From: Pseudomonadota bacterium
GTDB taxonomy: Bacteria; Pseudomonadota; Gammaproteobacteria; Xanthomonadales; Rhodanobacteraceae
Assembly (NCBI GenBank): GCA_025351555.1
Contig: JANXVS010000333.1
Coordinates: 1 to 11,467 of the forward strand
Reading direction: 5' to 3'
DNA: 11,467 bases
Part shown: piece by piece, positions 5,857 through 11,467 of the stretch
How positions within the stretch are numbered: the first letter of the stretch is position 1
Layout of the letters: every line of letters begins with the position of its first letter
Made by a program: the position numbers and the translations under genes
Notes under the pieces: generated by a model
Databases searched by the model: none
Seen by the model: the letters and a program-made list of their open reading frames with translations, nothing else
What the model was told of the DNA's origin: nothing

Positions 5857-7443
5857 ATGGCGAGCGGCCTGCACCGCCATGTCATTGCAGTTATCGCGCT
5901 CGCACTTTGCTCGATTGCGCCGATGGCATTGGCTGCCACCATCAGCGTCAATACCACCGCCGACGTCGTGGCAGTGGATGGCCAATGCTCGCTGCGTGAG
6001 GCTATCACCGCGGTAAACAAGCAAGCCGCTTCCGGCAACCTCACAGGCGAATGCGCCGCAGGCGACGGCAACAACGACACCGTCATCATCCCCACCGGTT
6101 CGCACATCTTGGCACTTGCAGGCATCGACGAGGATAACAACGCAACCGGCGATCTGGATATCCGCGCCAATATCACGCTCCAGGGCGCCGGCATGGGCGC
6201 GACGATCGTCGATGCGAACGGTATCGACCGCGTGATCCACATCCCCGTGGGCGCGCTCGCCGTGCATTTCAACGACCTCAGCCTGATTAACGGTCATGCC
6301 CCGGATAGTGCAACCAGCACGGGCGAGTCCGGTGGCGCGATTAGCATCCCGAATGGCGCCAACCTGTTTTTGACCAACGTGGAACTGAGCGGCAATCGCA
6401 GCGGCAATGGGGCGGGCGGCAGTTCCACCGCGTTCTCCGGCGGATCCGGTGGCGCCATCTTCACCAATGGTGGCACGCTGCTGTTGTCGAGTTGCTCCGT
6501 TCACGACAACAGCAGCGGCACCGGCGGCAGTGTGAGCGGCATGTTCGGATTCGCTGGAAGCGGCGGCAATGGCGGCGCGCTGGCGTCATCCGGTGCCAAT
6601 GTGGGTATCGAGTTAACCGCGTTCGAACGCAACCAGACCGGCAATGGCGGAGGCGGTGGGATGATCGGAGGCTCTTCCGGATTTGGTGGCGCCGTGTACG
6701 CAAATGGTGGCAGCGTAACCGTGCTGCAAGCAGTGTTCGATAGCAACCACACGAGCGCGCAAGCGGATGGCGGCCCCGGCGCCGGCGGCGGCCTTTTCGT
6801 CTATAACGCCACCACCCGAATCACCCAGACCAGCATCACCCGAAATGCAGCGTTTGATGGCGGCGGCCTCGACAGCGGCGACAGTTCGCTGACCCTGAAC
6901 AACCTCACGCTCAGCGGTAATTTCGCCGGACAGTTCGGCGGAGGTCTGTTCGTGTTTGGTGGTTCAGGCCAACTGGATTTCGTGACCCTGAGTGCGAACC
7001 AGGCATCCGGCGATTCCGGCGGCGCACGCATAGAAAACGGCAATAGCGGTGCGGCGACCGTATCCTTCCGCAACAGTATTGTTTCCGGCAATTCCGCTCC
7101 GTCGCTGCCGGACTGCAATGTCTTCGGCGGTAACACGCTTGTCAGTCAGGGCTACAATCTTGCCGGCAACGGCTGCCCGGCCAATGCCGTCGGCGATCTG
7201 GCCACAACCAACCCGCATCTGGGTCCGCTCGGCGACAACGGCGGCGTCGGCCTGACCCAGATGCCGGCACCCAGCGGGTTGGCGGTTGATGGCGGCAATT
7301 GTCTGGCCTCGAACACCAGTGCGGACGAACGCGGACATCAGCGCTTCATCGATGTGCCGCGCGCACCCGACGCCGCCGATGCCTGTGATATCGGCGCAGT
7401 CGAACTCGACGACGATATTTTCTGGGACGGATTCGGCCGGTAG
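5857..7443 (+). CDS. Secreted CSLREA / choice-of-anchor Q beta-helix protein
   Basis: From the chosen start the protein has 528 residues. Residues 1-26 look like a Sec signal peptide (short basic n-region, VIAVIALALCSIAPMALA, cut after ALA). CSLREAI (44-50) is the CSLREA motif seen near the N-terminus of many secreted bacterial repeat proteins. Residues about 158-415 contain roughly eight coils of a right-handed beta-helix, each opening with GGA or GGG (GGAIS, GGAIF, GGALA, GGAVY, GGGLF, GGGLD, GGGLF, GGARI) and carrying many N, S and T residues. NPHLGPLGDNGG (452-463), RGHQR and CDIGAVE (510-516) match the choice-of-anchor Q ending. The last residues DDDIFWDGFGR resemble the IFxxGF-type ends that I recall in Xanthomonadales exoproteins. 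In-frame starts also exist at 5755 (TTG), 5806 and 5812; ATG 5812 has GGGGGA at -11 to -6. I preferred 5857 because it gives a normal signal peptide. An envelope or extracellular role is likely; no catalytic residues were identified. Confidence 0.85.
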   Translation: MASGLHRHVIAVIALALCSIAPMALAATISVNTTADVVAVDGQCSLREAITAVNKQAASGNLTGECAAGDGNNDTVIIPTGSHILALAGIDEDNNATGDLDIRANITLQGAGMGATIVDANGIDRVIHIPVGALAVHFNDLSLINGHAPDSATSTGESGGAISIPNGANLFLTNVELSGNRSGNGAGGSSTAFSGGSGGAIFTNGGTLLLSSCSVHDNSSGTGGSVSGMFGFAGSGGNGGALASSGANVGIELTAFERNQTGNGGGGGMIGGSSGFGGAVYANGGSVTVLQAVFDSNHTSAQADGGPGAGGGLFVYNATTRITQTSITRNAAFDGGGLDSGDSSLTLNNLTLSGNFAGQFGGGLFVFGGSGQLDFVTLSANQASGDSGGARIENGNSGAATVSFRNSIVSGNSAPSLPDCNVFGGNTLVSQGYNLAGNGCPANAVGDLATTNPHLGPLGDNGGVGLTQMPAPSGLAVDGGNCLASNTSADERGHQRFIDVPRAPDAADACDIGAVELDDDIFWDGFGR

Positions 7444-7450
7444 TGCAAGT

Positions 7451-8656
7451 TCACGCCGGTAACACGCGGCAAATAAATCCCTTCAGATAGTCCGTCTCCG
7501 GAATTGCCGGATGCACCGGATGATCCGGCGCCTGCTGCAGTTGTGACAGCACCTGCACATTGCGATCCAGATGGCGCGCGCCCTGCTGCACGGCGTCGAG
7601 TAAGGCGGCGCGCGGCATGTGATACGAGCATGAGGCCGTAATGAGGATGCCATCCTTGGCGAGAATCTGCATCGCCATTTCGTTGATGCGGCGATAGGCC
7701 AGGCGGCCTTCGGCGAAATCTTTCTTGCGTTTGACGAAGGCGGGCGGGTCCAGGATCACCACGTCAAAATGTTCGCGCGCATCGCGCAGCGATTTCAGAT
7801 GATCGAAGGCGTCAGCCTTGACAGCACCCACGCGATCGGCCAGCCCATTGCGCGCTGCGTTGTCTTCCACGGCCTCGATCGCACTGGCCGACGCGTCGAC
7901 GCAAACGACTTCGCTCGCTCCGCCAGCGGCGGCACGCAGACCCCAGGCACCGAGATAACTGAAGACATCCAGTATGCGCTTGCCGCGCACGTAGGCGGCG
8001 AGCTGATCGCGATTGCTGCGCTGGTCATAGAACCAGCCGGTTTTCTGGCCACCGATCGGATCGATGCGGAATTCCAGGCCGCCCTCGCGCGCGATGACAG
8101 GCTTCGACAACTCGCCATAGCCGATATCCGCATAGTTCGGCAAGCCTTCCATCGTGCGCACGCTGGCATCGTTCTTCCATACGATTGCAGCGGGTTTGAT
8201 CACCTTGACGATGGCCGCGGTGATATCGTCCTTCATGCGCTCCATGCCCGCCGTTGTGATCTGGCCGACAATCACGTCACCGTAGCGATCCAGAACCAAT
8301 CCGGGCAAGCCATCGGCTTCACCGAACAGGAGACGGTAGTACGGTTCGGCGTACAGGCGTTCGCGCAGCGCGAGTGCGACATTTAATTTGTGCACGATAA
8401 GCGAGCGATCGAACGCATGCGCGATGCCACGCTGGACCAGGCGCGCGGCGATCAGCGATGCGGGATTGACGTAACCGATGCCGAGCGGCTTGTCGTGCGA
8501 ATCGATGATGATGCAGGGTGCGCCCGGCTCGAAGGCGGTCAGTGGCGAACGCTTCACGTCGACCTCATTCGAGAACACCCACAGGTGCCCCGCGCGCAAA
8601 CGCGCTTCCTCGCCGCGCTTGAGATACAGCGCGGGATAGGCGATTTCTGCAGTCAT
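7451..8656 (-). CDS. rlmI: RlmI-type 23S rRNA m5C methyltransferase
   Basis: This family methylates a cytosine of 23S rRNA (C1962 in E. coli) with S-adenosylmethionine. The 401-residue product (E. coli RlmI 396) begins with a PUA-type RNA-binding domain ([21 protein letters not shown], 12-32). A Rossmann methyltransferase domain follows, with [15 protein letters not shown] (202-216), [12 protein letters not shown] (229-240), DPPAF (303-307) and TASCSYH (340-346), whose C343 is the likely catalytic cysteine. The longer frame to a TTG at 8713 adds 19 residues unlike the family. ATG 8656 has GGGA at -9 to -6 and gives the usual N-terminus. The gene converges with the beta-helix gene (7-base gap) and is divergent from the thioredoxin-fold gene at 8760. 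Related paralogues exist in this class, so the exact target base is inferred from overall similarity. Confidence 0.88.
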   Translation of the reverse strand: MTAEIAYPALYLKRGEEARLRAGHLWVFSNEVDVKRSPLTAFEPGAPCIIIDSHDKPLGIGYVNPASLIAARLVQRGIAHAFDRSLIVHKLNVALALRERLYAEPYYRLLFGEADGLPGLVLDRYGDVIVGQITTAGMERMKDDITAAIVKVIKPAAIVWKNDASVRTMEGLPNYADIGYGELSKPVIAREGGLEFRIDPIGGQKTGWFYDQRSNRDQLAAYVRGKRILDVFSYLGAWGLRAAAGGASEVVCVDASASAIEAVEDNAARNGLADRVGAVKADAFDHLKSLRDAREHFDVVILDPPAFVKRKKDFAEGRLAYRRINEMAMQILAKDGILITASCSYHMPRAALLDAVQQGARHLDRNVQVLSQLQQAPDHPVHPAIPETDYLKGFICRVLPA

Positions 8657-8717
8657 GTCGATCCCGGACTTGAGCGTAGCGGCCACGGTAGCCGACGCGA
8701 CGCGCTGCGACAAGGCT

Positions 8718-8723
8718 TACACT
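8718..8723 (+). promoter_or_regulatory. Possible -10 element of the DUF255 gene
   Basis: TACACT (8718-8723) matches a -10 hexamer at four of six positions and lies 36 bases before the ATG. There is no convincing -35 at the expected distance, so this is a weak call. Confidence 0.22.
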
Positions 8724-8740
8724 CGTGCCAATCCATTTGG

Positions 8741-8754
8741 ATATCCGCGGATAT
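8741..8754. promoter_or_regulatory. 14-base perfect palindrome before the DUF255 gene
   Basis: ATATCCGCGGATAT is perfectly self-complementary and ends five bases before the ATG at 8760, in the 103-base divergent gap with rlmI. Placement suggests an operator or a leader hairpin over the ribosome site; no Shine-Dalgarno is visible otherwise. The binding protein is unknown. Confidence 0.4.
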
Positions 8755-8759
8755 TGCCC

Positions 8760-10760
8760 ATGCCCAATCGCCTCGCCGCCGAAACCAGCCCTTACCTGCG
8801 TCAGCACGCGGAAAATCCCGTCGACTGGTGGGCCTGGGGCGAACCGGCGCTCACCGCCGCACGTGAGCACAACAAGCCCATCCTGCTCTCGATCGGCTAT
8901 TCGGCCTGCCACTGGTGCCATGTGATGGCACACGAAAGTTTCGAGGATGCCACTACCGCAGCGGTGATGAATGATTTGTATATCAATATAAAAGTGGATC
9001 GTGAGGAACGGCCGGACTTGGACAAGATCTACCAGCTCGCGCATCAGGCCCTTACCCAGCGCGGCGGCGGCTGGCCGCTGACCGTATTCCTGACGCCCGA
9101 CGATCACCTGCCGTTCTACGCTGGTACTTATTTTCCGAAAGAGCCACGTTACGGCATGCCACCGTTTGTGCATGTGCTGCAACAGGTGCGCGCATTCTGG
9201 GATCAACGCCGCAGCGAAGTACGTTCGCAGAACGCGGCGCTCGCGGAGTTTCTTGCCGCCCACGGCAGCGGTGCGCCCGCGATCGAAACGATGACCGATG
9301 CGCCGATTCGAGCAGCGCTGGCGCAGAGCGAGCGCAGCTTCGATCCGATCCATGGCGGCCACGCTGGTGCGCCAAAATTTCCACATTGTACGGAAATGGA
9401 ATTGCTGCTGGATATGAATTCGCCGGGAATGGTGGAGCTGACACTGCGACGCATGGCCGATGGCGGCATCCACGACCAGCTCGGCGGCGGCTTCTGCCGC
9501 TACAGCGTCGACGAACGCTGGGAGATTCCCCACTTCGAGAAAATGCTGTACGACAACGCGCAACTGCTGCCGCTGTATGCGAGATGCGCGGCAGAGTCCG
9601 ACGCGCTGGTCGCTCACGAACTCATCGCGTGGCTGCTGCGTGAAATGACCGCATCGAGTGGCGGCTTTTACAGCGCGCTGGATGCCGATTCCGAACACGA
9701 GGAAGGCAAGTTCTACGTCTGGCAGCGCGATGAAGTTCACAGTTTGTTGACCGCCGAGGAATTCGTCGTCGTCGAGCTGCACTACGGTTTCGATCGGCCA
9801 CCGAATTTCGAGCACACGGCGTGGAATCCGATTATCGCGATACCGCTCGATGCGGTCGCCGCATCTGTTGGCATTGCACTAGATCAAGCAATCGCGCGTC
9901 TCGCCCAAGCTCGCAAGAAACTATTTGCTGCGCGCAGCGTGCGCGTGCGGCCCGGACTCGACGACAAGATCCTGACATCGTGGAATGCGCTGATGATTGC
10001 AGGCCTCGCTCGCGCCTCACGCTGGCTGGATGCGTCGGCACTGATGGGTCTCGCCGAAAATGCGCTGGGCTTTTTATACAATGCAGCATGGCGTGACGGT
10101 CGCCTTTATGCGAGTGCTTCCGCCGACACGGCGAAGTTCCCTGCCTATCTGGACGACTATGCCTTCCTGCTCGATGCCCTGATCGAATCCCTGCAATGCC
10201 GCTGGAGCGAGCGCGACCTGGCCTGGGCGATCGCGCTTGCCGATGCGTTACTCGAACGCTTCGAGGATCGTGATCGTGGCGGCTTTTTCTTCACCACACA
10301 CGATCACGAAACCTTGATCCAGCGGCCCAAACCGTGGGCCGATGAAGCCGTTCCTTCCGGCAACGGCATTGCCGCGCGCGCCTTGCTGCGCCTCGGCCAT
10401 CTGCTCGGCGAAACACGCTATCTGGATGCTGCCGAACGCACTTTGCGTGCGGCATATTCCACAATACAGCAGATGCCGTTGGGGTGCACGAGCCTGCTGC
10501 GGGCGCTGAATGATTTTCTGCATCCGCGCACGCATGTGGTGATTCGCGCTGCCGATGGCACCGAGGCGGCGTCATGGAAGGATGCACTGCGTGACGTCGC
10601 AGAGGACGTAGCGGATGTTTATCTGATTCCGCCCGATGTCGGCGTCCTGCCAGGTATTCTCGCTGCACAGACGCATCGTGCGGGCGGAATCGCCTTCGTG
10701 TGTCGAGGGACGAATTGCCTGCCGCCGATCGGCGAACCGGATAAGCTGACGCTGAGCTAG
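8760..10760 (+). CDS. DUF255 thioredoxin-fold protein, YyaL/SPATA20-like
   Basis: The product has 666 residues, close to the usual size of this family. The N-terminal DUF255 thioredoxin-like domain begins [25 protein letters not shown], then carries the redox motif C50-H-W-C53 in [16 protein letters not shown], followed by [10 protein letters not shown] (79-88) and [13 protein letters not shown]...AGTYFP (102-126). The family usually reads HVMEHESFED; here the E is A. The C-terminal two thirds is an alpha/alpha-barrel of the six-hairpin glycosidase type, with [39 protein letters not shown] and [15 protein letters not shown] second cysteine pair lies near the end in VCRGTNC. The substrate is unknown; homologues in bacteria and animals are poorly characterised. 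The start is set by the family N-terminus. No signal peptide is visible, so it is probably cytoplasmic. It converges with the nucleotidyltransferase-fold gene. Confidence 0.92.
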   Translation: MPNRLAAETSPYLRQHAENPVDWWAWGEPALTAAREHNKPILLSIGYSACHWCHVMAHESFEDATTAAVMNDLYINIKVDREERPDLDKIYQLAHQALTQRGGGWPLTVFLTPDDHLPFYAGTYFPKEPRYGMPPFVHVLQQVRAFWDQRRSEVRSQNAALAEFLAAHGSGAPAIETMTDAPIRAALAQSERSFDPIHGGHAGAPKFPHCTEMELLLDMNSPGMVELTLRRMADGGIHDQLGGGFCRYSVDERWEIPHFEKMLYDNAQLLPLYARCAAESDALVAHELIAWLLREMTASSGGFYSALDADSEHEEGKFYVWQRDEVHSLLTAEEFVVVELHYGFDRPPNFEHTAWNPIIAIPLDAVAASVGIALDQAIARLAQARKKLFAARSVRVRPGLDDKILTSWNALMIAGLARASRWLDASALMGLAENALGFLYNAAWRDGRLYASASADTAKFPAYLDDYAFLLDALIESLQCRWSERDLAWAIALADALLERFEDRDRGGFFFTTHDHETLIQRPKPWADEAVPSGNGIAARALLRLGHLLGETRYLDAAERTLRAAYSTIQQMPLGCTSLLRALNDFLHPRTHVVIRAADGTEAASWKDALRDVAEDVADVYLIPPDVGVLPGILAAQTHRAGGIAFVCRGTNCLPPIGEPDKLTLS

Positions 10761-10779
10761 TGCGGCAGCGGGCAAATCT

Positions 10780-11467
10780 TCACTTCAGTCCCGCGACGCG
10801 TTTGAACATCGCAACGAGTTCCGCCTGCTCGGCCGGTGCGGCGCGCAGTGAGTGTCGCGCGCGCTTGATCCAGCCGGGGCCGCGCGATGCCAGATCGTCC
10901 CACGCCCCCTTGAGCGCACGCGGAGCACGTGCGAGATGCCATTCGATAAGCGCGAGTGCTTGCAGGATATCCTTGCCGTACTTGCGATTTTTCGCCCCGC
11001 GTTCGTAGGCTACCAACAACTTGTGCAAGCCATAGCGAGCGGGATTGGGCAGATTCAGGACCACCGCGTCCTCTCGATCCAGAAGTACCGCCTGACCGGA
11101 TTCCTCCATCAGGTATTCCATGAACTTCAATGGCTCCAGCGCAATGCCAAGATCGGGCGCACCGACCGGCTGATCGCTGCGCCGCTTTGCGGTCAGAAAG
11201 TCGATACGCAGGCCCGGTTCGCGCTGGCTGGCATATTGGGTGGCCAATCCCTTTGCGCCGCCAAGCGCAGGCAGAAATCCCAGCTCCAGCGAATGCAAAG
11301 CATCGTCCGTATCGACTTTCAGATTTGCAGGCAGAGCTACATCGACATTCCCACCGGGACCGTGGTGCGCAAAATCCAGATCCAGCGTGCGCGTTCCGTC
11401 ACCCCAGGCCACTCCAAGCTGATTGCCAAGCGCGAGGAAGGCGTGCGTGCCGACGAGCAGACCGCCG
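10780..11467 (-). CDS. GSU2403-type nucleotidyltransferase-fold protein, 5' end missing
   Basis: The reading frame is open to the right edge, so the gene starts outside the window; 229 full codons plus the edge base are visible, including the stop. The visible N-terminal part reads GGLLVGTHAFLALGNQLGVAW, then TRTLDLDFAH. This matches a nucleotidyltransferase-fold active site: a small-residue loop (VGTHAF) followed by a D-x-D pair (LDLD). Further on, LNLPNPARYGLHKLLVAYERG is also typical of the GSU2403-type family as I recall it. A GTG at 11412 could be mistaken for the start, but the conserved motif lies upstream of it, so the gene is longer. The role of the family is unknown; a nucleotide-transferring activity is suggested by fold only. 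It converges with the DUF255 gene, leaving a 19-base gap. Confidence 0.75.
   Translation of the reverse strand, partial: GGLLVGTHAFLALGNQLGVAWGDGTRTLDLDFAHHGPGGNVDVALPANLKVDTDDALHSLELGFLPALGGAKGLATQYASQREPGLRIDFLTAKRRSDQPVGAPDLGIALEPLKFMEYLMEESGQAVLLDREDAVVLNLPNPARYGLHKLLVAYERGAKNRKYGKDILQALALIEWHLARAPRALKGAWDDLASRGPGWIKRARHSLRAAPAEQAELVAMFKRVAGLK

Noticed and set aside
8565..9815. Long minus-strand open frame of 416 codons opposite the DUF255 gene
   Set aside because: It lies wholly antisense to a well-supported gene, its translation has no family features, and long antisense frames are expected in GC-rich genes.
1..11467. CRISPR array, tRNA, insertion sequence or defence island
   Set aside because: No regularly spaced repeats, cloverleaf, transposase or known defence gene was seen on either strand.

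Overview
The window is GC-rich and densely coded. It looks like a chromosomal segment of a gammaproteobacterium, most likely Xanthomonadales (Xanthomonadaceae/Rhodanobacteraceae). The main evidence is the block lgt-thyA-folA facing rsmA-apaG-apaH, together with a 127-residue ApaG of the Xanthomonas type. The family assignment is inferred from remembered gene order and protein similarity, not from a search.

Layout. (1) 1-114 (minus, cut by the window edge): start of an EamA/DMT-type transporter. (2) 115-387: a divergent control region with a 7+7+7 palindrome that fits a LysR operator, then two adjacent strong hairpins. (3) 388-3455 (plus): a GcvA-like LysR regulator whose stop overlaps the start of rsmA, followed by apaG and apaH. 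This is a tight four-gene run ending in a convergent junction. (4) 5646-3476 (minus): lgt, thyA and folA, a compact run in which an intergenic-type repeat encodes the lgt C-terminus and supplies the purine-rich leader of thyA. (5) 5857-7443 (plus): a secreted CSLREA/choice-of-anchor Q beta-helix protein. (6) 8656-7451 (minus): an RlmI-type rRNA methyltransferase. (7) 8760-10760 (plus): a DUF255 thioredoxin-fold protein of the YyaL/SPATA20 type. (8) 11467-10780 (minus, 5' end beyond the window): a GSU2403-type nucleotidyltransferase-fold protein.

How the genes fit together. RsmA dimethylates 16S rRNA and RlmI methylates 23S rRNA. ApaH hydrolyses diadenosine tetraphosphate. ThyA makes dTMP and dihydrofolate, and FolA reduces that dihydrofolate back, so the two form one cycle. 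Lgt starts lipoprotein maturation in the inner membrane. The transporter and its divergent LysR regulator look like an accessory pair placed where surA-pdxA would precede rsmA in Escherichia coli.

No CRISPR array, tRNA, rRNA, insertion sequence or recognisable defence cassette was seen, and no convincing undescribed system is present. The points most worth a second look are: a 21-bp in-frame tandem duplication beside a palindrome inside rsmA; the repeat that forms both the lgt tail and the thyA leader; a four-codon mini-ORF linking apaG to apaH; the LysR-rsmA overlap; and several clean palindromes at promoters.
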